64,000 nt of DNA, taken from contig SHZZ01000004.1 in NCBI GenBank assembly GCA_009692005.1, forward strand, positions 62,001-126,000, given 5' to 3'. A model generated the notes under the pieces. It did no database searches and was not told the DNA's origin. It saw only the letters and a program-made list of their open reading frames with translations. Numbering within the stretch: the first letter of the stretch is position 1; each line of letters begins with the position of its first letter. Positions 27,453-38,759 of the stretch are shown piece by piece. Made by a program: the position numbers and the translations under genes. The DNA is from Gemmataceae bacterium. Its GTDB lineage: Bacteria > Planctomycetota > Planctomycetia > Gemmatales > Gemmataceae.

Positions 27453-30403
27453 TTCTTCCCCAACGGCGTGGCGCCATCCAGGTAGCGCCAGTTTTTCAAA
27501 TACGCTATCAAGTCTGCCATATCTTTTTCGGAAATATTTTTTTCCAACCCCTCGGGCATGAGAGACACCCCTGTCGATTGGATTTCCTCGATATCCTGGT
27601 GCAGAATGGCCTCCGTTTGATTTTCGGCCCGGCGCAGAGTAATTCCCGCGGCATTGGAAGCGCTGATCATGCCAGTGCTCGTCCTGCCGTTTTTCAAAGT
27701 GACAGCGTAATTGAGGAAGTTATTGTCGATCGCCTGGTTGGGGTTGAGGATGTCGGTGAGAAGTTGCGCCGGGGTTTTTGTGCGCGTGTCGGAGATGTCA
27801 GGACCAATTTCAACCCCCACTTCGCCAACCCGGTGGCAGGTGGCGCATTGCTTCTGAAAGACTTGCTTCCCGCGCAGGGGATCACCGGCCATTTTCAAAC
27901 TGGGCTGAAACTGTTCCAGCACCTTGGCCCGGTCCGCCGGTATGGCCGAGGCCAAAACTTTTTTCGCCCTTTCTCTCACTGCGGGATTGGCATGCTGCAG
28001 CAAAAGGCGGACGCGGGCGGGGTCAATCTCCCGCGCCTGCAACTCCTCTTTTTCCACCATGGTAAAGAGGGCTTGAATCCTCTCGGGGGTGCGGGTCATG
28101 GCTTCCAGGATTTCCTTGCGCACCGCTGGCCCTTGCGTTTTCCAGTCCTGGAAAAGTATTTTGGAAATGCCTGGCTCGCTTTGCGAAGCGATGGCGCGAA
28201 CAGCGGCCAGGCGGATTTCCGGTTCACCACTGGTTAGCAGTTTTTTCAAAGGCGTCTGAGAGTCCTTGGCCGACGCCATGCCCAGAAGTTGAATCGCCTC
28301 CAGCCGGGTTTTTACAGGCAGCGATTGATCCAACGCCAGGCCGGCCCGCTGGGTCAGGTACTTCCGGGTTTTCTCGCGGACGCCTTCCGGGATTTGCTTC
28401 GTCCCTTCCAGGAAGGCATAAAACGAGCCGCCGCGCTTGGAGAAGCCATCGGCCAGGCCGAACATGATGGCGGCCAGCCCGGGAGGTGCGGGGTTAAGTT
28501 CCAGGCTCGATTGTAAAAGGGTCTGGATTTCATCCGGGTCACGCCGTGAACCCGCTTGAGAGCACAGCTCCCGGATTAAGGTTTCCACTTCCAGGTTCAT
28601 TTCCTGACGCGAAAGATCCAGCGCCAGCGCCCCGGCGTTATCCCCCGCAGACACCCCGATGGCCAGCCGGGTCCAGCGATCGAGTGGCTGCGCCTTCGCT
28701 GCTTGTTTTAAGGCGTTTAGCCGCAAAGAAAGGGGCAGATAAGAAGCGGTCAAGGCCGCCTGAAACCGTAGAGCCCCGTCCGGTTGGTCGACCAGGCGGG
28801 AGACTTTTTCCCCCAGGCTGCCGTCCAGGGGCAACCCCTCCGCCATGAGCAAGGCCGCGGCTTGCACGCGCGGGTTTTTGTGCTCAATCAAAGCCTCCAC
28901 CTCTTTGGCGTTGATTTTTCCCATGGAGTGGAGCAGCCATGCGGCGTGAAAAGTTTTTAAGGCGCTGAACTGATCCCGCAGTGCTTCGCGCAGCAAGGGG
29001 ATGCTGGCCGGGGCCTCTTTTTGCAGAAGTAACCGGTGGGCGGTGTCGCGCCAATAGCCTTCAAGATTGCCAAGTTGATTGACCAATTCCGCAGCCGAGG
29101 CATGGGCCAGGCTGGGCTGTTCAATTTTCTTGGGTAAAGCCGGGTTGAAAATCCGCCAGATGCGCCCTTTCTCTTTTCCCAATATCAAGTCAGAGCGGTT
29201 TTTCAGCTCCACCGGCATGAACTCGGGATGTTCAATAACGGCCCGGCACATATCGACCACATACAGCGCGCCGTCGGGGCCATGCGTCAAGTTCACCGGA
29301 CGGAACCACTCATCCGTGGTGGCCAGGAATTCAACTCCCTCCCGCGCGGTTTTCGCTGTGAAAGTCGCCCCCTTGGGCGTGAGAATTTCCTCGTGGACCA
29401 GGTTGCCTGTCGGATCGCAAGTGAAGGCGCTATTGAAGTGGTTTTCACCCAGAAGAAGCCCTTGGTGAATAAACACGCCGCAGGCAGCGGTAAAACGGCC
29501 GGCGTGGAGATTGGAAGTTGTCCAGTTCCTGCTAAGAGGATAAATTTTCGACCCCGAGGAAAGCGGCCCGGCCTGCCCCTCATCGACATCTTGGACCAAT
29601 TCTCCCGCGCCGGCCAGCAGGTTGCGTTTCAAATATCGGTTGTCGAACACCACATGGCGCAGGTGATGGCGATTGTCGCAAACAAAACGATTGCCCCAGG
29701 GATCGAAGCAGTTGCCAAACTGCCCTGGCCCGGTGGTGGGTTCGGCCTGGTCTTTCCTCGGGTCGAAACGAAAGTCCATGCCGGCGATGTTCAGCGGTTT
29801 TTCTCCCTGTTTTCCAGCGCGAATGATCTGCCCGCCGCGCAACCCGTTGGCCACGGTCACCCAGCCATCCGGGCCAAGGATGGGAAAGCTGACGCGCAGT
29901 TGCGGGTTAAGCGCCGCAAATCCTTCATAAAGGACCTCCCGCTGGTCGGCTTTGCCATCGTTATTGGTGTCCCTAAGGAAAAGAATGTGCGGGGCGCAGG
30001 TGACAAAAGCGCCATCCTTCCAGGGCAAGACGCCGTTGGCGAAAAGCAGGTTGTCGGCAAAGAGTGTGGCCTTGTCGAATTGGCCGTCGCCGTTCGTGTC
30101 TTCGAGAATCTTGATGGCGCCCTCGGGAGGTTTCCCCGGGGCGGGGCCGTTGGGGTAGTCGGGCATTTCCACCACCCAGAGCCTTTTCTTTTCATCGAAG
30201 ACCGCGGCCACCGGGCAGTGAATGAGCGGATCGGCGGCAACGAGTTCGATCTTCAACCCGGGCGCGATTTGAAACAACGCTTGCGCCTTTTCAGGGGGCA
30301 AGGCCTGGGATTGCGGCGTTTTGTTCGGCGCTTGGGGCGCCCCTGGGGAATAGACTCCCAAGATTACTACCAGGAAGAAGGCCAAGCTCGTAGTTCGTTT
30401 CAT
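27449..30403 (-). CDS. PVC-type haem-binding dehydrogenase protein (propeller + HEAT + CxxCH), copy 1
   Basis: This secreted protein of about 984 residues has an N-terminal signal (MKRTTSLAFFLVVILG), then a TIGR02604-type propeller with calcium-binding-like repeats EDTNGDGQFDKAT and RDTNNDGKADQREV. It is followed by a long helical repeat region resembling HEAT repeats and a C-terminal TIGR02603 cytochrome domain, haem site CATCH near residue 854, ending LMPEGLEKNISEKDMADLIAYL. Such proteins are typical of planctomycetes and are thought to oxidise sugars or related compounds in the periplasm. The ATG at 30403 gives the signal peptide, though its ribosome-binding site is weak. It is divergent from the ceramidase-like gene. 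Confidence 0.88.
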   Translation of the reverse strand: MKRTTSLAFFLVVILGVYSPGAPQAPNKTPQSQALPPEKAQALFQIAPGLKIELVAADPLIHCPVAAVFDEKKRLWVVEMPDYPNGPAPGKPPEGAIKILEDTNGDGQFDKATLFADNLLFANGVLPWKDGAFVTCAPHILFLRDTNNDGKADQREVLYEGFAALNPQLRVSFPILGPDGWVTVANGLRGGQIIRAGKQGEKPLNIAGMDFRFDPRKDQAEPTTGPGQFGNCFDPWGNRFVCDNRHHLRHVVFDNRYLKRNLLAGAGELVQDVDEGQAGPLSSGSKIYPLSRNWTTSNLHAGRFTAACGVFIHQGLLLGENHFNSAFTCDPTGNLVHEEILTPKGATFTAKTAREGVEFLATTDEWFRPVNLTHGPDGALYVVDMCRAVIEHPEFMPVELKNRSDLILGKEKGRIWRIFNPALPKKIEQPSLAHASAAELVNQLGNLEGYWRDTAHRLLLQKEAPASIPLLREALRDQFSALKTFHAAWLLHSMGKINAKEVEALIEHKNPRVQAAALLMAEGLPLDGSLGEKVSRLVDQPDGALRFQAALTASYLPLSLRLNALKQAAKAQPLDRWTRLAIGVSAGDNAGALALDLSRQEMNLEVETLIRELCSQAGSRRDPDEIQTLLQSSLELNPAPPGLAAIMFGLADGFSKRGGSFYAFLEGTKQIPEGVREKTRKYLTQRAGLALDQSLPVKTRLEAIQLLGMASAKDSQTPLKKLLTSGEPEIRLAAVRAIASQSEPGISKILFQDWKTQGPAVRKEILEAMTRTPERIQALFTMVEKEELQAREIDPARVRLLLQHANPAVRERAKKVLASAIPADRAKVLEQFQPSLKMAGDPLRGKQVFQKQCATCHRVGEVGVEIGPDISDTRTKTPAQLLTDILNPNQAIDNNFLNYAVTLKNGRTSTGMISASNAAGITLRRAENQTEAILHQDIEEIQSTGVSLMPEGLEKNISEKDMADLIAYLKNWRYLDGATPLGKN

Positions 30404-30601
30404 GATTGTGGACTCAGGTGAGTTGATCAGGCAAGCGGCCACGACTTTAATTGACCAGAAAATTTCCTGCTTGCAAGGCCTTTCCTCATTCCACGATTGG
30501 AAGCGGGAAAAACATTGGACACCCGACTGCAGGTCAGCAATGATGCCCATGCTTCATCCGCCAGTCAGGAAATGCACCCTCCCGTATCAGGAGCCATCGT
30601 C

Positions 30602-32164
30602 ATGCTGTTAACCCCTTCGCACACTTTTGGCAAAAAAATGTCTCTTTCCAATCCTGGGTGGACCATGGCCCTGGGAGTTTTGGTTTACGCCCTGGCCCCG
30701 GGCTTGGCCTCCGCCCAGCAACCGATTTTCAAGGCCGGCTTTGCCGAACGCGATGTCTCGCCAGCCATTGGCATGGAGCAACCGGGAGGCTATGGCAAAG
30801 CCTTTCATCGCACTTTTCACGACCCGTGCAAAGCCCGGGCTTGCGTCTTTGATGACGGCGCCATTCAAGTCGCCCTGGTCGGCCTCGATGCCCTTGGCAT
30901 CGATCGCCGTTCAGTTCAACGCTGCCGGAAAAAAATCAAAGAACTCACTGGTCTGCCCGAGTTTGCCATTTTGATTGGCGCCTCGCACTCCCATTCCTCC
31001 GGCCCGGTGGGCATGGTTTACCCAGGCGATTACGACCATGCCAATGAATTCGTGCAAAAGCTGGCCTATGAGCAATCGAGCATGGCGGACCTCAAGTATT
31101 TGGAGAAAATGGAACAGGGCACCATTGAGGCGGTGGTCGAAGCGTTCAAAACTCGGGTGAATGTTCAGGCGGGCATCTCCACCGGCAGGGAGGACCAGGT
31201 GGCTTTCAACCGCCGGTTCCAAATGAAGTCGGGCCTCACCGTCACCCATCCTGGGCAGAACAACCCGGACATTCTCCAACCTGCCGGGCCAGTCGATCCG
31301 GAAGTGGGCGTGATTGGCACATGGAACCAAGAGGGAAAAATGCTGGGCTGCGTGGTGAATTTCGCCTGCCATGCCACCACAAGTCCCGGCGGGATTTCCG
31401 CCAATTATGTTTATTACCTCGAGAAAGTTATCAAGGGTTACTACGGCAAAGACACCGTCGTGGTCTTTTTGAACGGGAACTCCGGAGATATCACGCAAGT
31501 GAACAACCGCAATCCCCATGTCAACCGCAAGGCGGAACCCTGGGCGGAGTATGTCGGCGGACGCATCGGCGTCGAGGCCCTCAAGCAATTGCTGACCATG
31601 GAAAAGGGCGTGTTGCTTCCCGTTCGCTTCGCCGCCAAAGTAGTCGATATGCCCAAACGAAAACCGTCGGAGGCCAGGTTGAAAAAAGCCCTGGAATTAT
31701 TGCAAAAAGGCATGGGCAAGGCCGACCCCACCGAGTTGACCTTCGCCAAGGAAATCGTCATGCTCGACGCCCAGTTGAAGAAGTTCCCCGCGGGCGAGGT
31801 TGAGGTGCAGGCGGTTCAGGTGGGCCCGGCGGTGTTCCTCACCAACCCGGCCGAGTTCTTCTGCCAGTTCGGTCTCGATTTAAAAAAAGGCGCCGGCTTC
31901 CCTTTCACATTTCCGGTGTCGCTGGCCAATGGCTGCGTCGGGTATGTGCCGACTGCCGAATCGTTTGGCCCGCGCGGCGGCGGATATGAAACCCGCCTGA
32001 CCAGTTACAGCAATTTGGAAGTGGGATCGGGGGAAAAAATGGTTCAAATGGGGTTGGAACTGGCGAAACAATGGAAGCCCGGAGTTTCCCCCGCGCCGGT
32101 TCTTGCCCCGGTGTTCAAGGGCTTGCCCTGGAGTTATGGCAATATTCTCCCCGAAGTGAATTGA
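30602..32164 (+). CDS. neutral/alkaline ceramidase-like secreted hydrolase
   Basis: This protein of about 520 residues has a hydrophobic export segment (MALGVLVYALAPGLASA) and a domain that resembles the N-terminal part of neutral ceramidases. AGFAERDVSPAIG opens it; GASHSHSSGPVG and VNFACHATTSPGG supply likely zinc histidines; FLNGNSGDITQVN follows. In planctomycetes this family is abundant and its substrate is mostly unknown, so ceramide hydrolysis is not established. AGGAG lies eight bases before the ATG at 30602; a later ATG at 30638 has no ribosome-binding site. It converges on the ThuA-PVC gene with 50 bases between. Confidence 0.8.
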   Translation: MLLTPSHTFGKKMSLSNPGWTMALGVLVYALAPGLASAQQPIFKAGFAERDVSPAIGMEQPGGYGKAFHRTFHDPCKARACVFDDGAIQVALVGLDALGIDRRSVQRCRKKIKELTGLPEFAILIGASHSHSSGPVGMVYPGDYDHANEFVQKLAYEQSSMADLKYLEKMEQGTIEAVVEAFKTRVNVQAGISTGREDQVAFNRRFQMKSGLTVTHPGQNNPDILQPAGPVDPEVGVIGTWNQEGKMLGCVVNFACHATTSPGGISANYVYYLEKVIKGYYGKDTVVVFLNGNSGDITQVNNRNPHVNRKAEPWAEYVGGRIGVEALKQLLTMEKGVLLPVRFAAKVVDMPKRKPSEARLKKALELLQKGMGKADPTELTFAKEIVMLDAQLKKFPAGEVEVQAVQVGPAVFLTNPAEFFCQFGLDLKKGAGFPFTFPVSLANGCVGYVPTAESFGPRGGGYETRLTSYSNLEVGSGEKMVQMGLELAKQWKPGVSPAPVLAPVFKGLPWSYGNILPEVN

Positions 32165-32214
32165 TTGAACCCGGCATCATGCCACCTAGAGTCCGACCCT
32201 TTCAGGAGGAGGCT

Positions 32215-35200
32215 TCACGGACTTTCCGCCGTCACAGCCATGATCACCGGCGCGCTTTCGTCTGGCCCTTTCAAAAACTCCACTTCCTTGATCACCTTGT
32301 TGGGTCTGGCCGGCTCCACTTTTAAATAGCGGATCTGCTGACCACGCAACGCCAGGGCGAACTGCGAACCGGGAACATCCACCCTGCGGATGTAGTCCGC
32401 AAACTCCACCCCATTTTTCAACTCATGATCTTCCTTCGTGCCGTCCTCATAATGGAAGCGCACGATCAGGCTGACCGATCCCTTCGGCAAGGCCGGGTAT
32501 CCCCAGCCGCTGATTCCACTGAGAAGGTGAATTGCCTTGGCCGGCCCATGGACAGGCAATCGAATGTTTTTCGGCATGGACGGCGGGATCTTTCCCCGTG
32601 GGGAATGCAAAAGAACCGCGTTGGCTTTGCGGTCCCCCAGCGGATCAACCAACAGGAAGGGCACCCCAAAGAATTCCTTCGGACCCCAATCCGGGAAGAC
32701 CAGCCGCTCAACCTGAGACTCTTCGCCAAAAAACATGCCCTTGGTGCTGACCACGGTGGCGGCCTTGTCCAAAGGCAAAGGCAGGTATTTACCCCGTTGC
32801 GACAAAAATTCGAGCAAGTTGGCAATGTCGGCTTTCGTCGCCTGTTTCTCAAAACCTTCGGGCATCAGTGAGCGGTTGGAGACTTTAATCTCGTCGATGT
32901 CTTCCCTGAGGATGGTGATTTTTTTCGCCTCGATGTCAATGAGTTCCACCGCCGAGCGGGTCTCCGAAGCCAGCATGCCATTGAGCAGCTTGCCCGACTT
33001 GGTAGTCAGCAGGTAAACTCGGAAATTCCCTTCGACATCGCGGTTGGGATCGAGGATGTGAACCAGGAGTTCCTGCTTGGGATGCGCGGCCATGCCGGTG
33101 AGATCGGGGCCAATTTTCGTCCCTTCGCCAGAATGCTGGTGGCACTTGGCGCATTGATTTTTGAAAACAATTTTACCCAGCGCCGCGTCGCCTTTTTCCT
33201 TGGCCAGGGGCAAGTATTCAACTAGCACTTTTTCCCGGTTGGCATCGGGTAAACTGCCTCCTCGGGCCAAAATTGCCCGCACTCGACCGAAAAGCTTTGT
33301 GTTGCTTCCCGCCATCAGCGCCTGCTTTTGTTCCAGACTGAGTTCAGACAGGCGGATTTTTCCCTGGTCCAGGCCGTCGAGCAGTTGAGGGATCCAAGGA
33401 GCCCGGCCCAAAAGAACCTTAATGGCCGCGAGGCGCAATGGCGGGGGCAGCTCCTCCATTTTCTCCACCAGGGTTTTTCCGGTTTGAATGGCTTCTGAAA
33501 GGGCCAGAGAATCCAAAAAGGCTTTGGCCAGATCGGGCCCAGTTTGCGGGGTGATCAATTGCATGATTTTGGCCGCGGTATCCGCGTCACCCGCGCCGAA
33601 CTCCAACGCTTGCCGGGCCATCTCACTCCGCTCCGCATCGGACGCCTTGGCATCGGCTGCCACCGCCAGAAACCTTTGGAGAATCTCCTTCGATTGCGAT
33701 GCCAAAGCTTGGTTGCCCCATTTTTTCCCCAACTGAGCCAGCCTTCCGCGGCCGGATAACGGCATTTTTTTGAACAGTGTTTCCAACGCTTCGTCCAAAC
33801 TCTTTCCCCCTTTGAGGGGTTGATTCGCCGGCCAGCCTTTGGCCAGGCTGTTAACCACGGCATTTTGAATCGCCGGGTCGGCCTTGTGCAGTTGAAGCAA
33901 CAGGCCTGCCACCTCCTCGGCCGCCCGCCTCCCGTGATGCTCAGCCACCCTTTCAATGGTTTGAATGAGCAACGCCTGGGCCGCGCCCTTCGCTTCACAT
34001 GCCTGGGCCAGAAACGCCGTGTCATGTGAGGCAGCGGCGGCAACAGCAGCATCAGCCAGCCAGCGGTCCTTCTCCACTTTTTCATCGGCAAGAAATTGCA
34101 CCAGGGTTTTGCCCGCCTCGGCGTGGGCCGGCATGTCTGCCAGGGCCAGCAGAGCCGCCAAGCGAACCTGGGGGTTATTGTGAAACAAACTTCGCGAGTT
34201 CAAAATGGCCAAGACGGAATCGGCGGTGGCGGGAAGTACTTTCAGTGCGTTAAGGCGGACTGCATCCGAGGGATGTTGCAGAGCCGCCTGTGCCGCTGCC
34301 AGCGCCGGGCCGTTGCCCTCCAGCGCACCCAGCCCTTGCAAGGTCCACAGAGCGTGCATGGCCCCAGGCGACAGGCCAATGCCATCAGTTTTCTTCTCTT
34401 CCACCAGTTGGATTAGCGCCGGGATCGCTTCTTTCAATTGCCGCTCCACCAGCAGGCGCTGGGCCTGCTTGCGCCAAAAGAAATTGTCATGGCGCAAAGA
34501 ATTCACCAAGGTTTCCGCCTTGGCGTTGGCCAGGGAATGGGCTTTTGCCTCCGGGGCGTCGGACCAGGCGAGTTGGTAAATCCGCCCGTGCTTTTTATCC
34601 CGCAACTCGGTTTCGTAAGCGTTGCCCTTCCCCGTTTTGAAACCCTGTGGTGTCGGGTTGTGCTGCACGATGAAGTTGTACCAGTCGATTACCCAGATAT
34701 TTCCATTCGGGCCGACCTCGGCCATGATGGGGGAACACCACTCGTCATCGCTGGCCAAAAGGTTCCAGCCGTTTTTAGAACGGAAGCTGGCGCCATCGGG
34801 AGTGATGGGAAAAGTCGCCACCAGGTGCCCAGTCGGCTCGGTGACGAAGGCGGTGGCGTTCCAATATTCCCTGGGGTAATTGCGCGCTGTGTAAAGGGCG
34901 TGGCCGGCGGCCGCGGTAAAATGATCGTGCCAATCCACCTGCCTCACTTTCTTCGTGATCGGGTGCATGGGGGCGTTGCCCGCGATACCCTCCAATACTG
35001 AACTCGACCACCCGCGCACCTTTTCATAGTAGCGGTTGGGAATGGGCAAGTGAACCGAGGGGCAGCCATTGGCCGTCGAGCCGAAGAGGAATCCCTCTTC
35101 ACTAATGCCCACGCCCCAAGAATTGTTGTTGGTGTTGCGCAGGAACTCCAGGCGCGAACCATCCGGTTTAAAGCGGTAGAAACCCGTGCGGAAGGAAAGC

Positions 35201-36552
35201 CGTTCCCCATTCACCACGCCTTCAAACCCGGAGTAACCGACCTGGCCATAAATCCAGTTGTCCAGCCCATGGACCATGTTGCTAGGCCCGGCGTGGGTGT
35301 CGCGGGTTCCCCAGCCATCGAACAGCGTCTTTTTCTCATCCGCAATGTCGTCGCCGTTTGTGTCTTTCAGAAAAAGCGTGACCGGCGCCTGGTGCACGAT
35401 GACTCCGCCGTTGGCGAATATCAGGCTGGTGGGGATGCTGAGCTTGTCGGCGAAGGTGGTGATCTTGTCGATGGAACCATCGTGGTTGCTGTCCTCGCAG
35501 ATGACGATTTTGTCCCGCCCTTGGCCTGGCGCCTTCATTTCATTGGGATAATCCACGGTTAAACTAACCCACAGGCGGCCGCGCTCATCCCAATTCATGG
35601 CAATGGGTTTGCCTTCCAACCGAGGTTCGGAAATCACCGGCATAACCTTGAAGCCCGCGGGGGTGACGAAATGTTTGATCGATTCTTCCATGGGCAGCGG
35701 CTTTTGCATCTTCTTGATGTTGTCTCCGGTTTTGCCCCACTGCGGACCGGCGGGGTAAAAAGGAACATCGGCTTCGGTATATTCAAAAGGCTTTAGATTC
35801 TGCGGGAGAGAAGTAATGCGCACGGGGTTTTGCCCAAACTCGCCGGCCTTGGCCGGGTCGTCGCCTACGGCCCAGCGCAGGCCCCGTTCCAGCAAGTTAT
35901 GAAACCCGGGGTTGCCCCAGGTGTTGCTGTCGTGCCCCCAGGCGGTGTAGAAAACCCGGCCCTTTCCCTGCGTTCTCACCCAGGTCCATGGTTCCGCTGT
36001 CTTCCCTTCCTGGCGGACTTCCAGCACCGTCCGGTCCTTGGGGTTGTGTTTCGTGTGGATATAAGTCTCGTCGAAACTTTCAAACCCGCGGAATCCCCTG
36101 AGCACGGGATGCTCGGGCTGAGTTTGTTCAACGCGGAAAATGCCGGTCTTGTGTTTGGAAAACTGCGCCCCAACCAAATCGATGTACTTCGGCGAATTCA
36201 AAAAACAGTAGCTCCCGCAGTGCAGGACGATCAACCCTTTGCCTTGCTCCACAAAGTCTAAAAGGGCCTGCTCGACTTGCGGCGATATTTTTTCCTGGTT
36301 GGCGTAAATCACCAGTCCCTGGTAGGAAGACAACACCTTGGCATTCAGGCTGGTCAATTGATCGGTGTAGGAAAGTAGGATCCCTCTTTTTTCCAAAAGA
36401 CTGGCTACTTGCCTATGGCGGTCCTTGGGCTGGTGGCTCCCATTGTCGCCCAGGAAAAGAATCTTGAGCGGGGCATCCTCTGCCCCGGGAGCGGAACTAA
36501 AGGTTGCCAGGGCTGCCAAAGAAAAAAGCGCGGCGATTATTCCCCGAACCAT
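32215..36552 (-). CDS. ThuA domain + PVC propeller + HEAT + CxxCH + C-terminal beta domain, copy 2
   Basis: This very long secreted protein has about 1,445 residues. After a signal peptide comes a ThuA-like glutamine-amidotransferase-fold domain (KILFLGDNGSHQPKDRH, then GKGLIVLHCGSYC and GHDSNTWGNPGF). Next come a TIGR02604-type propeller (DSNHDGSIDKIT, DTNGDDIADEKK), HEAT-like repeats, a cytochrome with CAKCH near residue 1136, and an extra beta-rich domain of about 200 residues that may bind carbohydrate. GGAG lies seven bases before the ATG at 36552; the longer frame to 36648 overlaps the gene upstream. It follows a Gfo/Idh/MocA oxidoreductase gene by 22 bases, so the two are probably co-transcribed. 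Confidence 0.88.
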   Translation of the reverse strand: MVRGIIAALFSLAALATFSSAPGAEDAPLKILFLGDNGSHQPKDRHRQVASLLEKRGILLSYTDQLTSLNAKVLSSYQGLVIYANQEKISPQVEQALLDFVEQGKGLIVLHCGSYCFLNSPKYIDLVGAQFSKHKTGIFRVEQTQPEHPVLRGFRGFESFDETYIHTKHNPKDRTVLEVRQEGKTAEPWTWVRTQGKGRVFYTAWGHDSNTWGNPGFHNLLERGLRWAVGDDPAKAGEFGQNPVRITSLPQNLKPFEYTEADVPFYPAGPQWGKTGDNIKKMQKPLPMEESIKHFVTPAGFKVMPVISEPRLEGKPIAMNWDERGRLWVSLTVDYPNEMKAPGQGRDKIVICEDSNHDGSIDKITTFADKLSIPTSLIFANGGVIVHQAPVTLFLKDTNGDDIADEKKTLFDGWGTRDTHAGPSNMVHGLDNWIYGQVGYSGFEGVVNGERLSFRTGFYRFKPDGSRLEFLRNTNNNSWGVGISEEGFLFGSTANGCPSVHLPIPNRYYEKVRGWSSSVLEGIAGNAPMHPITKKVRQVDWHDHFTAAAGHALYTARNYPREYWNATAFVTEPTGHLVATFPITPDGASFRSKNGWNLLASDDEWCSPIMAEVGPNGNIWVIDWYNFIVQHNPTPQGFKTGKGNAYETELRDKKHGRIYQLAWSDAPEAKAHSLANAKAETLVNSLRHDNFFWRKQAQRLLVERQLKEAIPALIQLVEEKKTDGIGLSPGAMHALWTLQGLGALEGNGPALAAAQAALQHPSDAVRLNALKVLPATADSVLAILNSRSLFHNNPQVRLAALLALADMPAHAEAGKTLVQFLADEKVEKDRWLADAAVAAAASHDTAFLAQACEAKGAAQALLIQTIERVAEHHGRRAAEEVAGLLLQLHKADPAIQNAVVNSLAKGWPANQPLKGGKSLDEALETLFKKMPLSGRGRLAQLGKKWGNQALASQSKEILQRFLAVAADAKASDAERSEMARQALEFGAGDADTAAKIMQLITPQTGPDLAKAFLDSLALSEAIQTGKTLVEKMEELPPPLRLAAIKVLLGRAPWIPQLLDGLDQGKIRLSELSLEQKQALMAGSNTKLFGRVRAILARGGSLPDANREKVLVEYLPLAKEKGDAALGKIVFKNQCAKCHQHSGEGTKIGPDLTGMAAHPKQELLVHILDPNRDVEGNFRVYLLTTKSGKLLNGMLASETRSAVELIDIEAKKITILREDIDEIKVSNRSLMPEGFEKQATKADIANLLEFLSQRGKYLPLPLDKAATVVSTKGMFFGEESQVERLVFPDWGPKEFFGVPFLLVDPLGDRKANAVLLHSPRGKIPPSMPKNIRLPVHGPAKAIHLLSGISGWGYPALPKGSVSLIVRFHYEDGTKEDHELKNGVEFADYIRRVDVPGSQFALALRGQQIRYLKVEPARPNKVIKEVEFLKGPDESAPVIMAVTAESP

Positions 36553-36574
36553 GGACTTCTCCCAAAAGTGACAA

Positions 36575-37696
<1,122 letters not shown>

Positions 37697-37825
37697 GCGT
37701 TTTTCCGTCATTTGGATAGGATGGTGGCTGCCCATCGGCCTGGGCTAATTTTAGATAGGCAAGGGATGGAAAACCAGCAGCGCCTGGGTTATTCATCCTT
37801 TTTCAACAAGTATGAAAATAATTCC

Positions 37826-37854
37826 TTGAATTCACCCCGAATCTCTATTATTCT
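37826..37854 (+). promoter_or_regulatory. candidate promoter of the DUF1080 - PVC operon
   Basis: TTGAAT and TATTCT are separated by 17 bases in the 275-base divergent region. Transcription would start about 110 bases before the DUF1080 ATG. Confidence 0.4.
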
Positions 37855-37971
37855 CAATCGCCATAGAGCATCCTTTGGCCCGGTGGCGGGAAACGGGCGT
37901 TTTAATATCCTGATAGCGGCGGCCAGACTTGCCGCCTTCCTACCTGGGTTTCTTTTTCACGGAGTTTTTTC

Positions 37972-38718
37972 ATGCGCATACTTTCCTTGGCGGTTTGCCT
38001 TTGTTTCACCACCCTTGGCTTGGGCCTCCCCGACGATGGCTTCAAGTCCATTTTCAACGGCAAAAACCTCGACGGCTGGGATGGCAACCCAAAGCTGTGG
38101 AGCGTTGAAGACGGCGCCATCACGGGAAAAACCGGCAACGAACCGCACAACAAACTCAAGCACAACACCTTTCTGGTTTGGAAGGGCGGCGAGGTTTCCA
38201 ACTTCAACTTTCGCTGCAAGTTCAAAATCGATGGCGGGAACTCTGGCATTCAATACCGCAGCAAGGAATTCCCCAAGGGCGAGTTCGGCCCTATCGTCGG
38301 CGGGTACCAGGCAGACTTCGAGGCGGGCAAAACCTACTCCGGCATCCTTTACGATGAACGCGGCGTGGCGGGCGGCCGCGGTGTCATGTGCCAACGCGGC
38401 GAAAAGGTCCGCTGGACAAGTGATAACAAGAAAGAAATCACTGGCAAAACCAAACTCACTTCCGAGCAAATTCAAGAATCAATCAAAAAAGACGGTTGGA
38501 ACACCTACGAGATCATTGCCGACGGTGTGAAACTGATTCACAAGGTCAACGGCAATGTCTCGGCAGAAATCTTGGATGAGTCCCCCAAGGCCTTGACCAA
38601 GGGCATTTTGGCTCTGCAAATCCATGTCGGCCCGGTCATGACTGTTCAATTCAAAGATCTGGAGTTGAAAACTCTTGGCGCCCAGGCGACCCCGCCTGAA
38701 AAAAAAAAGGTGAACTAA
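37972..38718 (+). CDS. DUF1080 (3-keto-disaccharide hydrolase-type) secreted protein, possibly the 5' half of a frameshifted gene
   Basis: This 248-residue product has a short signal peptide (MRILSLAVCLCFTTLGLG) and a concanavalin-like DUF1080 domain: FKSIFNGKNLDGWDGN, WSVEDGAITGKTG, NSGIQYRSKEF, GGYQADFEAG, SGILYDERG and GWNTYEIIADG. Characterised relatives cleave 3-keto-glycosides. CGGAG lies seven bases before the ATG. The gene ends in PPEKKKVN; the KKK codons come from a run of ten A, and the next gene continues without a start in the -1 frame. The domain itself is complete, so a free DUF1080 protein is also plausible. Confidence 0.9.
   Translation: MRILSLAVCLCFTTLGLGLPDDGFKSIFNGKNLDGWDGNPKLWSVEDGAITGKTGNEPHNKLKHNTFLVWKGGEVSNFNFRCKFKIDGGNSGIQYRSKEFPKGEFGPIVGGYQADFEAGKTYSGILYDERGVAGGRGVMCQRGEKVRWTSDNKKEITGKTKLTSEQIQESIKKDGWNTYEIIADGVKLIHKVNGNVSAEILDESPKALTKGILALQIHVGPVMTVQFKDLELKTLGAQATPPEKKKVN
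38699..38709 (+). other. A10 slippery tract with in-register A AAA AAG heptamer
   Basis: Ten A followed by G. In the DUF1080 frame the last codons are GAA AAA AAA AAG, so the canonical -1 slippery heptamer A AAA AAG (38703-38709) is in the correct register. The -1 frame is open from 38700 through the following PVC gene. A small perfect hairpin (GGGTC-GGAT-GACCC) lies at 38739-38752. Confidence 0.6.
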
Positions 38719-38759
38719 AGAAAAAAGGGCGCAACAACGGGTCGGATGACCCCAAGCTG

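Noticed and set aside
29228-30421. 397-codon plus-strand frame opposite PVC copy 1
   Set aside because: Lies opposite conserved propeller coding sequence and has no recognisable domain.
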